Of a stretch of 64,000 nucleotides of DNA, positions 43,085 through 51,299 are shown one piece after another. Within the stretch, counting starts at the first letter, position 1; each line of letters opens with the position of its first letter. The notes under the pieces were generated by a model that was not told the origin of the DNA, did no database searches, and saw only the letters and a list, made by a program, of their open reading frames with translations. The stretch is from JBFWRK01 sp050248955 (GTDB lineage: Bacteria > Actinomycetota > Acidimicrobiia > Acidimicrobiales > Ilumatobacteraceae): assembly GCA_050248955.1 (NCBI GenBank), contig JBFWRK010000004.1, forward strand, positions 1 through 64,000. The letters run 5' to 3'. Position numbers and translations under genes: made by a program.

Positions 43085-44128
43085 CTACCCGCGGGTCGGT
43101 GCTCCACCGGCGCTCGGCGCCGGCCGCTCGATCGTGCCGTCCGGGCGACGGGCGAACCGCGGCTCGCTGCCGTGAACGGGCTCGTCGCTCGGCCACGGCC
43201 AGCCACCGAACCCGGTGCGCCGGTAGTCGGCGAACGCCTGCTCGATGCCCTCCCGGTCGTTCATCACGAACGGCCCGTACTGGGCGACGGGCTCACCGAT
43301 CGGCCGTCCCTGCAGGACCAAGCACTCGACCTCGGAGGCGCAGGTCAGCTCGACCGCTTCGTCGCAGCGCAGCAACGCCCCGGTCGACGCGGCGACGTGC
43401 TCCCCACCGATCTGCAACGACGAGCCTTCGAAGACGTACAGCATCCGCACGGTGTCGGCGGAGCGCGCCGATGGCATCGTCCAATGCGCGCCGCCGTCCA
43501 GTCGAACGTGCCAGATCGCCACGTCCGAATCGGATCTCGAGGCCCACGAGTTCGGCGGCGGAGATGGCGGCACGTGACCGGCGAACTCACCGGCGATCAC
43601 CGTCACCTCTGCGGTCCGGCCGTCGTCGTCGATCTCGACGACGCGCGGGATGTCGTTGTCCCACAACATCGCGAAGTACGGCTCGGCGAGCTTGTCACTC
43701 GCCGGCAGGTTCATCCAGATCTGGAACAGCTCGAGCACGTTCGGGCCGACTCTGTCCAGCAACGGGAACGTCTCCGAGTGGGCGATGCCGCTCCCGGCGG
43801 TGAGCCATTGCACGTCCCCGCTGCCGTAGCGGGCCGTGGCGCCGATCGAATCGGCGTGGTCGATCAAACCCTTGCGAACGAAGGTCACCGTTTCGAACCC
43901 GCGGTGCGGGTGCTGCGGGAACCCCGGCACGGTGGCGCCGTGGTACATCCGCCACCCGTCGATGCCGGCGAAGTCCTGGCCGAGCTCTCGACCCGACAAC
44001 GACACCGCCGGACCGTGGCGTTCGTCGCCCGCCGGATAGACGTCCAGGTGGTGGACGCAGAACAGGAAGGGGTCCACGGTCGGCCAATGGATGTCGAGCG
44101 GGACGGTCTGCACAACGACGTCGGCCAC
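43085..44128 (-). CDS. Pirin-family bicupin protein
   Basis: 347 aa. Two cupin domains; the first holds the pirin iron site in QHPHRGFETVTFVRKG (residues ~72-87) with SGDVQWLTAGSGIAHSE. Pirins act as quercetinases or redox-sensing co-regulators. GTG start (44126-44128) 7 nt after a TAGCCT -10 box (leaderless). Convergent with the EAL gene, 11 nt between stops. Confidence 0.92.
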   Translation of the reverse strand: MADVVVQTVPLDIHWPTVDPFLFCVHHLDVYPAGDERHGPAVSLSGRELGQDFAGIDGWRMYHGATVPGFPQHPHRGFETVTFVRKGLIDHADSIGATARYGSGDVQWLTAGSGIAHSETFPLLDRVGPNVLELFQIWMNLPASDKLAEPYFAMLWDNDIPRVVEIDDDGRTAEVTVIAGEFAGHVPPSPPPNSWASRSDSDVAIWHVRLDGGAHWTMPSARSADTVRMLYVFEGSSLQIGGEHVAASTGALLRCDEAVELTCASEVECLVLQGRPIGEPVAQYGPFVMNDREGIEQAFADYRRTGFGGWPWPSDEPVHGSEPRFARRPDGTIERPAPSAGGAPTRG

Positions 44129-44168
44129 GGCGATCAGGCTACGGCCGGCACCCGTCCGCCGTCCGTTG

Positions 44169-44513
44169 TCACCAGAGGAACGGCCCGTAGTACTCCGCAT
44201 GCCGGTTCCGGCTGACGTCGTTCGAGTGCGGCACCGACAGGTCGAGATCGGGCGCAGCCTTGATCTCGTCCTTCGAGAGCTTCACGAAGACCTTCTGCTC
44301 GTCGTGGTCGATGCCGGTGATCGCTGCCGCGGGTACGAGGCGCTTCTTGCCGAAGATCCAGAAGCCGGTGTCCACGACGATGTACGAGCTGCCGACATCG
44401 AAGCCGCTCTCGTCGACCTCCCCGACGTGGCCATCCGTCGCCTCGACGTGGTAGCCGGATATGTCGTGATCGGGGGTCAACGTCGCGTCGCGGTACGTCC
44501 AGACGTCGGTCAT
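44169..44513 (-). CDS. PRC-barrel domain protein
   Basis: 114 aa. YHVEATDGHVGEVDES and YIVVDTGFWIFGKKRLVPAAAITGIDHDEQKVFVKL form the PRC beta-barrel seen in photosynthetic reaction-centre H subunits and RimM. Soil actinobacteria carry many stand-alone stress-related versions. ATG 44513 has GGGAGGA 5 nt upstream. The pirin gene starts 41 nt downstream of its stop. Confidence 0.88.
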   Translation of the reverse strand: MTDVWTYRDATLTPDHDISGYHVEATDGHVGEVDESGFDVGSSYIVVDTGFWIFGKKRLVPAAAITGIDHDEQKVFVKLSKDEIKAAPDLDLSVPHSNDVSRNRHAEYYGPFLW

Positions 44514-44685
44514 CACGGTCCTCCCGGTGCCGGGCCGTCGTCCTCGTGACGCGGCCGTTCGTCGATGACCTACCCGCCGGTACAGCGGCGGATACGCACA
44601 TCGCGGGATCCGATGGTCGACGCTGCACCCGCGCCTGCCGGCGCGACTGCGTTTGGGCGCGCTCCGGTGGGGGTACCGAGCGCCC

Positions 44686-44841
44686 ATGATCGTCATCGGA
44701 CTGGTTCTGCTCCTCCTCGGGTTCTTCCTCTCGATCCCGCTCCTGTGGACGCTCGGCGTCATCGTGTTGATCGTCGGCCTCGTCCTGCTCGTGCTCGGCT
44801 CCACCAACCGGGCCATCGGGGGTCGACGACATTACTGGTGA
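44686..44841 (+). CDS. DUF6131-type small membrane protein
   Basis: 51 aa. Two hydrophobic helices, MIVIGLVLLLLGFFLSIPLL and LGVIVLIVGLVLLVLG, then the conserved tail GGRRHYW. Typical of actinobacterial DUF6131 proteins in length, helix pair and tail; function unknown. ATG 44686 fits the family start; a longer reading would add 11 residues. Its last codons run into an 11-nt direct-repeat block. Confidence 0.85.
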   Translation: MIVIGLVLLLLGFFLSIPLLWTLGVIVLIVGLVLLVLGSTNRAIGGRRHYW

Positions 44842-44865
44842 CCTACTGGTGACCTGCTGGTGACC
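44833..44865. repeat. Three tandem 11-nt repeats TACTGGTGACC
   Basis: Two exact copies of TACTGGTGACC are followed by one copy with G for A at the second position. The first copy contains the last codon and stop of the DUF6131 gene. One helical-turn spacing could present direct repeats to a regulator, or it may be simple slippage. Confidence 0.6.
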
Positions 44866-44880
44866 ACCCCCGCCGACCTC

Positions 44881-44917
44881 GTCAGACTTCTGCACGGCCC
44901 TCGTGCAGAAGTCTGAC
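44881..44917. terminator. 16-bp perfect hairpin between DUF6131 and the kinase gene
   Basis: Arms GTCAGACTTCTGCACG and CGTGCAGAAGTCTGAC are exact reverse complements separated by GCCCT. It lies 40 nt after the DUF6131 stop and 81 nt before the kinase start. No T-run follows, so it is either a GC-type terminator, as common in actinobacteria, or an operator or attenuator of the kinase gene. Confidence 0.65.
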
Positions 44918-44997
44918 GGGTTACGACTCGACGTTCTCGACGTAGTTGAATCGGCCTGGGCGGGCGGGCACGATCCGACCAGACATTCGAGACGGTG

Positions 44998-46476
44998 ATG
45001 ACACCTCGACGGGGCAGCGTGCTTGGAACCAGATATCGGCTCGTGAGCGAGATCGCCGCGGGTGGGATGGGCGACGTGTGGCGCGCGCACGACGACGTGC
45101 TCGGGCGCGACGTCGCCGTGAAGGTGTTGCGACGGGACCTGTCGAGCGATCCTCGGTTCGTCGAGCGGTTCCGTCGAGAAGCCCGCGATACCGCGGCACT
45201 CTCGCACCCGGGCATCGCGACCGTCTTCGACTACGGCGAAGAGCACGGCAGCGCTTACCTCGTCATGGAACTGGTGCCCGGCGAGCCACTCTCCGACCTG
45301 ATGGCGCGGGACGGTGCCGTGGCGCTGCCGTTCGCCATCTCGCTGCTCCTCCAGGCTGCCGACGCGCTCGCGGTGGCGCATCGGAGCGGACTCGTGCACC
45401 GCGACGTGAAGCCCGGCAACCTCCTCGTGACTGCAGACGGGCGCGTCAAGGTGACGGACTTCGGCATCGCGCGGGCGATGGACTCGACGTCGCTGACGGC
45501 GACCGGCTCCGTGATGGGCACGGTGCAGTACATGTCGCCGGAGCACGTTGCCGGTCAGCCGACGACACCGGCCAGCGACGTCTACTCGCTCGGCGTCGTG
45601 GCGTACGAACTGCTCTGCGGCGAGCTTCCGTTCCGAGCCGATTCGCACATCGGTCTCGCGATGGCGCACCTGCACGATCCGCCCACGCCCCTTCCGGACA
45701 GCGTGCCTCGAGCGCTGCACGAGGTCATCATGCTCGCGCTCGCGAAGGACCCGGCGGCGCGGCCGGCCGATGCGGCGGCGTTCGCGGCAGAGCTGCGCGC
45801 CGTCGGACCGGCCGGCCGCTCGACCTCTGACACCCGCACGCGCGCGGTTCCGACCACCGCGATCATGGACACCGTCGGATCGGCGACCGTGCCGATGGCG
45901 GCCGTCGAACCGTCAGCGACCATGCCGATCGCGGCCGTCGAACCGTCAGCGACCGTGCCGATCGCGGCCGTCGAACCGTCAGGGACCGTGCCGATGGCGA
46001 CCGTCGAACCATCAGCGACCATGCCGATGGCGGCACGCCGCATGCCGGTCGCGGCACGGAACCGGCGGATCTCCCGTTCTGCGCTGGTCGGGCTCGTCGG
46101 TGCCGTCGCAGTGGTCCTCGTGCTGATCCGCGTCGCTGGCGGCGACGGTTCTGGCACCGCGACCGACGGCAGCACGACGACCCAGGTGACATCGACGACG
46201 GCCGCCGTGGCACCTTCCGCAGCCGCGGCCGTCCCCGCCACCACCACCGCGGCGGTCACGCCGTCGACCGTCATCGATGCCGCGAGCTTCCTCGGGCGGC
46301 CCAAGGACGATGTCATCGAGGAGCTGCGGGCGCTCGGGTACACCGTCGTCGAGCGCACGGTCGGCCGCTCGGCGGGCGACAAGAACAACACCGTCGTCGG
46401 GATCGAACCCGACGGACCGGTCGCGTCCGGCGGCACCGTGACCGTCGTCGTCGCCAGCGGCAAGAAAGACAAGTGA
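44998..46476 (+). CDS. PknB-like Ser/Thr protein kinase with a single PASTA domain
   Basis: 492 aa. Kinase domain residues 13-275: P-loop AAGGMGDVW, Lys42 in VAVKVL, catalytic HRDVKPGNLL (Asp136), DFG Asp154, SPEH. A juxtamembrane linker with 11-residue repeats (~295-346), one transmembrane helix (~361-383), a Thr/Ala-rich stalk and one PASTA domain (~422-490; FLGRPKDDVIEELRALGYTVVE, DGPVASGGTVTVVVASG). PASTA domains bind muropeptides or lipid II. ATG 44998 is chosen over GTG 44995. No divisome genes are adjacent. Confidence 0.93.
   Translation: MTPRRGSVLGTRYRLVSEIAAGGMGDVWRAHDDVLGRDVAVKVLRRDLSSDPRFVERFRREARDTAALSHPGIATVFDYGEEHGSAYLVMELVPGEPLSDLMARDGAVALPFAISLLLQAADALAVAHRSGLVHRDVKPGNLLVTADGRVKVTDFGIARAMDSTSLTATGSVMGTVQYMSPEHVAGQPTTPASDVYSLGVVAYELLCGELPFRADSHIGLAMAHLHDPPTPLPDSVPRALHEVIMLALAKDPAARPADAAAFAAELRAVGPAGRSTSDTRTRAVPTTAIMDTVGSATVPMAAVEPSATMPIAAVEPSATVPIAAVEPSGTVPMATVEPSATMPMAARRMPVAARNRRISRSALVGLVGAVAVVLVLIRVAGGDGSGTATDGSTTTQVTSTTAAVAPSAAAAVPATTTAAVTPSTVIDAASFLGRPKDDVIEELRALGYTVVERTVGRSAGDKNNTVVGIEPDGPVASGGTVTVVVASGKKDK
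45880..46035. repeat. 33-nt in-frame tandem repeats in the kinase juxtamembrane region
   Basis: Four full units and one partial unit of 33 nt encode SATVPMAAVEP variants at 45880, 45913, 45946, 45979 and 46012. They differ by few bases, mostly Met/Ile and Val/Met codons. Each unit carries a Ser-x-Thr pair that the kinase could phosphorylate. Copy number may vary between strains. Confidence 0.85.
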
Positions 46477-46479
46477 GCG

Positions 46480-47676
46480 TCAGGTGTCGGACGTCTGTCG
46501 CCGCACCGCGTGCGCTCGCAGCTCACGCCGGAGCGCCGCTGGCGTCCACGTCTCGCGCACCGCGCGCCACAGCACATCGGCCTGCGTCTCCGGCGCCAGG
46601 CCCGCGATCGGCTGGTCGCGGTCGAGGTTCGTCGGGAAGGCGTAGCCCTCGGCGCACGCCGCGATCGCCTGCCGCACGAAGCGCTCGTCCGCACCGGAGA
46701 CGACCATGGCCAGCAGTGCCGGGTAGATCGCGCTCGACATCGCTTCGCGGTCGACGCTCTCCATCGCCCGCCCGAACGCCGAGGAGACCTGCAGCAGGTT
46801 CGCCATTCGTGCGGTGCCCGTCGTGCGATTGTGACCCGCCGCGTGGAACAGCGCCGGGTTGAAGAAGACAGCGTCGCCCTTTGCCAGAGGGAGCTGCACC
46901 CGGTTGGCCGCGAAGTGGTCACGGAACTCGGTCAGCCGCCACGCGAGGTACCCGTGCTCGTACTTCTGCGAATGCGGCAAGTAGTAGGTCGGCCCGGTCT
47001 CGACGGGCATGTCGCTGTGCGCCACAGCGCCTTGCAGCGTCAGCACCGGCGAGAGCCGATGGGTGTGGGCCGGGAACTGCTCCGCGACCTCGTTCGACTG
47101 GAACCCGAGGTGGTAGTCGCGGTGTGGCTCCTGCGCTGCGCCGCCCGGGTTCACGACGTTGACCTGGGACGTGACCTGGTATCCCGGTCCGAGCCACGCG
47201 GACGACGCCGTGGCGATGACATCGTTCGCGTAGTACGCGGCGAACGCGGACGGGTCGCGCAGCGCGAGCTTCTCGAGCGCGTTCCAGACCCGGTCGTTGG
47301 CGCCCGGCTTGGCGAAGTGGTCGCCCGCCGCCACGCCGGATGCGCGCTGGTCGGCGATCATCCCGTTGAACGCGGCCGACACCCGGTCGACGACTGAGCT
47401 GTCCGGGAACGCGCGTGTGAACACCGCGATCCCCGGCCCTTCCATGAACGCCATCGCGAGCTCGCCCTGCGCGGCACGGCGTCCGGCGGGAGTGGCCACG
47501 AGCTCTCGGATGTGGTCGCCGTCGTAGACCAGGACGTTCTGCTCGACGTGGTCGGCGAGTGGATAGCGCCCAGGGTCGGTGACCTCGTCCACGAGCGCCC
47601 GGAGGTCATCGAGGCGGCACTCCGCCTCCGCCAACCATGCGGTTCCTCGGGGCGCATCGATTCCCCTCGTCGCCAT
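46480..47676 (-). CDS. Phytanoyl-CoA dioxygenase-family (PhyH) Fe(II)/2-oxoglutarate oxygenase
   Basis: 398 aa. The metal triad is visible: AAQEPHRDYHLGF (His-x-Asp near 185) and LFHAAGHNRTTGTARM (distal His and 2-oxoglutarate Arg near 285-300). The substrate is unknown; PhyH enzymes hydroxylate acyl-CoA or small molecules. ATG 47676 has GAGGGG upstream. It lies 12 nt after the SPFH gene stop, so the two form an operon. Confidence 0.88.
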   Translation of the reverse strand: MATRGIDAPRGTAWLAEAECRLDDLRALVDEVTDPGRYPLADHVEQNVLVYDGDHIRELVATPAGRRAAQGELAMAFMEGPGIAVFTRAFPDSSVVDRVSAAFNGMIADQRASGVAAGDHFAKPGANDRVWNALEKLALRDPSAFAAYYANDVIATASSAWLGPGYQVTSQVNVVNPGGAAQEPHRDYHLGFQSNEVAEQFPAHTHRLSPVLTLQGAVAHSDMPVETGPTYYLPHSQKYEHGYLAWRLTEFRDHFAANRVQLPLAKGDAVFFNPALFHAAGHNRTTGTARMANLLQVSSAFGRAMESVDREAMSSAIYPALLAMVVSGADERFVRQAIAACAEGYAFPTNLDRDQPIAGLAPETQADVLWRAVRETWTPAALRRELRAHAVRRQTSDT

Positions 47677-47688
47677 CCGATCCCCTCT

Positions 47689-48555
47689 TCACGTCCGCGG
47701 TCGACGGCCAACATACGCCTGATCAACTGGTCCGGGGAACCCGTCCTTGCCTCGCCACGCGCCCATCGATGTCACGTTCGGCGCGTGAATGCGGGCGGGT
47801 TCGGCCGGCGGTGGGAGCGCCGGTGCGCCGACGACCGTCACCACGTTCCCCCGCGCCGCGGCAACGCGCTGCGTACGCGATTCGTAGAGACGCAGGGCCT
47901 GCTCGCTCATCTCGCTGGCGATGCCGAGCATCTCACTGAACTCGCTGAGCTCCGCCTGCATCTCCAGCAACCGCGAGTACACCGCTGTCTCGGCAGCGAT
48001 GAGCTGCGCAGGCCGTCGATAGGTCGCCTCGATCTCCGAGCCGAGGGCATCCGACATCGACGCCGAGACGCGCGGCGCTCGTGTCTGCAGGCTCAGCAGA
48101 CGGACTCCGACGGGGAGCAGTGCTTGCCCCACCCGGTGCTCGATCTCGCTCGAGATCGAGCCCGGCTGACCGATCACCAGCTGCACCGGCAGCTGCGCGA
48201 TCAGCGCTGCGGTCTCGAGGCTGACGACGTCCGCGATCCGATGGTCGATCAGATGGACCACACCGTCGAATCGGACCGCATCGATCACCTCGTACTGGAG
48301 CGAGACGCGCACGGACATCTCCGTCCGATCGGCCGCGTAGCAGCGGACGTCACCCCACCATGCCTCCGGCTCGATGCTGCAGGGCACCGAGCGTTCGAGG
48401 CCCGGGATCACCCATCGCAACCCGGGGCCGCGCCATCGATGGCGCTCTTCGAGTCGGTAGACGACGATCGCCGTCCCGGAGCGGACGTACCGGAGCGAGG
48501 CTCCGAGCAGGAGCACGGCGATGCCGGTGAACAGGAGCAGGACCTTCGTACCCAT
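47689..48555 (-). CDS. SPFH/Band 7 (stomatin-like) membrane protein
   Basis: 288 aa. N-terminal helix (VLLLFTGIAVLLLGA, residues 5-20), then a Band 7 domain: RSGTAIVVYRLEERHRWRGPGLRWVIPGLERSV near 25-60, MSVRVSLQYEVIDAVRF near 80, LRSLQTRAPRV-like segment near 150. A coiled region (~185-230) and a Pro-rich tail follow. Such proteins scaffold membrane microdomains. First gene of an operon with PhyH; divergent from a large unknown protein. Confidence 0.85.
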   Translation of the reverse strand: MGTKVLLLFTGIAVLLLGASLRYVRSGTAIVVYRLEERHRWRGPGLRWVIPGLERSVPCSIEPEAWWGDVRCYAADRTEMSVRVSLQYEVIDAVRFDGVVHLIDHRIADVVSLETAALIAQLPVQLVIGQPGSISSEIEHRVGQALLPVGVRLLSLQTRAPRVSASMSDALGSEIEATYRRPAQLIAAETAVYSRLLEMQAELSEFSEMLGIASEMSEQALRLYESRTQRVAAARGNVVTVVGAPALPPPAEPARIHAPNVTSMGAWRGKDGFPGPVDQAYVGRRPRT

Positions 48556-48661
48556 CAGATGTCTCCATTCGGGCGGTCGACATCTCCCCCTCGCTCAGCA
48601 TCGTGGGTCGCAGTGTGCACGGACTTCAACGGGTTCATTCCGAACTACCGTCCGCCGCGCC

Positions 48662-50470
48662 GTGCCGGAGTTCGGCTCGGCCGAATTGCTCACACCAAGA
48701 GGTGGCGAACTGGACCAATCCGACGAATTGGAGGCACCGGAGTTCGACGTGTCGCGTGGGATCTCGCTCGTCAGATTGGCGCTCATCTCACACCTCGACA
48801 CCTACCGCGATCCGATCGACGGATGCTCGGGCCGCAAGGCGCTCGCCCGCAAGCTGCACGTCCCGACGAGCGGCATCACCGAGCGGTTGCGCGGTCGCGC
48901 CGGCGCGCTGCTCGGGCTCGTCCAGGACGCGGAGCGGCTGGGCATCGCCCCGGAGCCGCGCATCGGCGATCTCGCCCGCCGCGTCGGCGTCGACGAGGAC
49001 AGGCTCTCCTGGACCAGTCGCGTCGACCCCAGGCTGTGGACGTCGCTCCGTCATGCGAACGGCCTCGATGCCGGTGACGCGCCGCGCTTTCGTGCCCCGG
49101 TCGACGTGCGGCTCGCCGCCGGCGCACTCATCGCCAGTCACCCGCAGCTCCTGCAACGCTCGGGTCCCGGCTCGTCGCTCGACGCCGACGATCTCGCCGC
49201 CGCGCACGTGATCACCGAGGCGTTGTGCCGGATCGCGAGCGGTCCGTACGGCGGCTCGTCCGATGCCGTCAGCTCGCTCTCCGTCCTGGCGCCGTTGACG
49301 ATCGACACGATCGCCGCGTTCCTCGCGTCGAGCCCAGTGGGCTCGAACGTCGTCCGCGCAATCGACCGGGCGATGCGGTTCAGCTCCGGCCGAGCCGCGT
49401 TCAACCAGGCAGCGCAGAACCTGATCGCCAACCCACCGGTGCTGCTGTTCCGCAACGCGCTCTGGATGCGGGCCGTCCGTCGCGTGATGTGGCTCGATCG
49501 CCGACACGGCCGCACCACGGTGAAGCGCTGGGCGATCGAGCAGGCGATGTACGGCGTTCGCGGCGAGCGCGCGTACGCGTGGTCCGGCCGGATCGAGCGC
49601 AGGTACGCGTTGTGGGTGACCGCGGAGTTCACTCCGGTCGACGACGACGCCGCTTGGGAACGGGTCTACGCCGAAGGACGAGAGTTCGGGGACCACCTGG
49701 TCGCCGATCTCGAGCAGGCCCGGTCGTGGCTCGGGGCGACACGTGCTCTCGGGCATCCCGCCGATCTCTTCTACTTCCGGCCGAGCCTCGGGTGGACCGC
49801 GCCCGACGCGCTCCTGCCCATGCTCGAAGAGCACCTCTGGCGAGGACGGATCGACACCCGCGGGTCCGGCCGCGGACACGGGCGGTTCGGCCTCAAGCGA
49901 TCGGATTCGCGTGCAGAGACGATCGAGCTCATCACCGAGGCGCTGCTCTCGCCGTGCACGATCCGCCATCGCACGGCGGTCGACACCCTCAAGGCGTGCT
50001 CGCCGGTCCTCCGCGACGAGACCTCCGCAACCGTCGCGGCGATGCTCGCGAGCGTCACCGCCGGAACCGACCCGCTCGATCCGGACATCGTGGCGTTCTG
50101 CGAGCGCTGCGTCCACCTCCTCGGCGCGCTGGCCGCCGCGCCGGCGGTCGACGTGGTGACCACCCTGCTGAGGCGCCCCTCGCTCCCCACCTCGCTGGCG
50201 AAGGTGGCGATCCTGACCGCCGGCGGGCTCGGCTACGCGCACCCCGACGAGGCCCCGGGACTGGTCACGTGGGCCTGTGAGCTCGCCGGCCGTGATCGGA
50301 GCGACCCCTGCATCGCCGCAGCCGTGCATGCCTGCGTCGAAGCCGGCTACGAGCCGCGGCACAAGCTCGATCCCGACCTCGCGCAGTCAGGCGGGCCCGG
50401 TACGGCGGCGATGTTCGACTGGGCGGCGACGACGCTCTGCGACCCGCTGCTCGGGCGGCGGTTGCGCTGA
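48662..50470 (+). CDS. Large helical protein, unknown
   Basis: 602 aa, no signal peptide or clear membrane helix. Residues ~30-90 (ISLVRLALISHLDTY ... RKALARKLHVPTSGITERL) look like a helix-turn-helix or winged segment. The rest is Ala/Leu-rich helices, including a stretch near 440-560 with HEAT-like pairs (SATVAAMLASVTAG, VVTTLLRRPSLPTSLAKVAILTAGG). GTG 48662 follows a TACCGT -10-like box by 10 nt. Divergent from the SPFH operon. I do not recognise the family. Confidence 0.7.
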   Translation: MPEFGSAELLTPRGGELDQSDELEAPEFDVSRGISLVRLALISHLDTYRDPIDGCSGRKALARKLHVPTSGITERLRGRAGALLGLVQDAERLGIAPEPRIGDLARRVGVDEDRLSWTSRVDPRLWTSLRHANGLDAGDAPRFRAPVDVRLAAGALIASHPQLLQRSGPGSSLDADDLAAAHVITEALCRIASGPYGGSSDAVSSLSVLAPLTIDTIAAFLASSPVGSNVVRAIDRAMRFSSGRAAFNQAAQNLIANPPVLLFRNALWMRAVRRVMWLDRRHGRTTVKRWAIEQAMYGVRGERAYAWSGRIERRYALWVTAEFTPVDDDAAWERVYAEGREFGDHLVADLEQARSWLGATRALGHPADLFYFRPSLGWTAPDALLPMLEEHLWRGRIDTRGSGRGHGRFGLKRSDSRAETIELITEALLSPCTIRHRTAVDTLKACSPVLRDETSATVAAMLASVTAGTDPLDPDIVAFCERCVHLLGALAAAPAVDVVTTLLRRPSLPTSLAKVAILTAGGLGYAHPDEAPGLVTWACELAGRDRSDPCIAAAVHACVEAGYEPRHKLDPDLAQSGGPGTAAMFDWAATTLCDPLLGRRLR

Positions 50471-50624
50471 CCCGCATCACCGGCACCCCGCCGTCCGCGG
50501 CTACGGCAGCCGTCCCCATCGGGGATCGCCGAGATTCCTGTGCACCAGCGCACGTGGAGGCGTAGAACTACAGAGCAACGAGATCGAACGTGACCGACGC
50601 GCTCCGACGAACGGAGGTTCGCAG

Positions 50625-50912
50625 ATGCGTGCGTGGATCGACCAGGACCTGTGCACCGGCGACGGTCTCTGCACGGACCACTGCCCGGAGGTCTTCATCC
50701 TCCTGGACGACGGCATCTCGTACGTGCACGACGGCAACGAGATCGGCAACGAGCCGGGCGGCGCGGCGAGCACGGTCCACGTCCCGCGGCATCTCGAGCG
50801 GGCGGCGGTCAATGCCGCGCTGGACTGCCCGGGCGAGTGCATCTTCCTCGAACCGGAGCCTGTCGCCCGCGAGGTCGACGACATCATCGACGCTGCGGTC
50901 GACGCAGCCTGA
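50625..50912 (+). CDS. Single-cluster ferredoxin with Asp in the cluster-binding loop
   Basis: 95 aa. MRAWIDQDLCTGDGLCTDHCPEVF gives Cys10-x2-Asp13-x2-Cys16-x3-Cys20-Pro, and CPGECIF near 68 gives the remote Cys-Pro. Asp in the second ligand position is the pattern of [3Fe-4S]/[4Fe-4S] convertible ferredoxins (Pyrococcus furiosus type) and of some P450 partners. An acidic C-terminus follows. CGGAGG lies 7 nt before the ATG. No P450 gene is adjacent. Confidence 0.88.
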   Translation: MRAWIDQDLCTGDGLCTDHCPEVFILLDDGISYVHDGNEIGNEPGGAASTVHVPRHLERAAVNAALDCPGECIFLEPEPVAREVDDIIDAAVDAA

Positions 50913-50974
50913 CGGCGGCCGGACTTCCGTGCCAGGATCTCGCTACGTACGAGGTCGGCCCGGAGGTGTCTTGC

Positions 50975-51217
50975 ATGGAGATCATGTTGAGCAAGGATGA
51001 ATCGGCGGCATTGCAGCAGGCGCTGAAGTCGTATTGCTCGGACCTGCGGATGGAGATCGCGGACACCGACAACGCCGAGTTCCGCAGAGGGCTGCGAGAG
51101 GAGCGGGCGCTGCTCGAGACGGTGGTCGGCAAGTTGGATGCGGCCGTGGCGGAGTCGGAGGAACGCGACCACGAAGGCTCGGTGATCGTCCGGGTGATCA
51201 GCGTCTGGTCGACCTGA
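50975..51217 (+). CDS. Small helical protein, unknown
   Basis: 80 aa. Acidic and charged: LSKDESAALQQALKSYCSDLRMEIADTDN, then FRRGLREERALLETVVGKLDAAVAE, two predicted helices of a short coiled hairpin. GGAGG lies 8 nt before the ATG. It follows the ferredoxin gene by 62 nt on the same strand. No function recognised. Confidence 0.65.
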   Translation: MEIMLSKDESAALQQALKSYCSDLRMEIADTDNAEFRRGLREERALLETVVGKLDAAVAESEERDHEGSVIVRVISVWST

Positions 51218-51232
51218 GCGGGCCGCCGGGTA

Positions 51233-51256
51233 ATTCCGACCAACATGGTCAGGAAT
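51233..51256. terminator. Imperfect hairpin after the 80-aa gene
   Basis: ATTCC-GACC pairs GGTC-GGAAT around AACAT with a single bulged A (51251), followed by AATTGTT. It starts 15 nt after the stop codon at 51217 and precedes the next gene's -35 element. It may be a weak terminator or a regulator site. Confidence 0.4.
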
Positions 51257-51261
51257 AATTG

Positions 51262-51296
51262 TTGACAAGTTCAGTCGGGTTTGACGATGATCGTCA
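51262..51296 (+). promoter_or_regulatory. Sigma-70-like promoter overlapped by a 15-nt inverted repeat
   Basis: TTGACA (51262-51267) is separated by 18 nt from GATGAT (51286-51291), which ends 8 nt before ATG 51300. The -10 sits within a perfect inverted repeat, TGACGAT-G-ATCGTCA (51282-51296). A repressor bound there would block the promoter of the cupin gene. Confidence 0.6.
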
Positions 51297-51299
51297 CCG

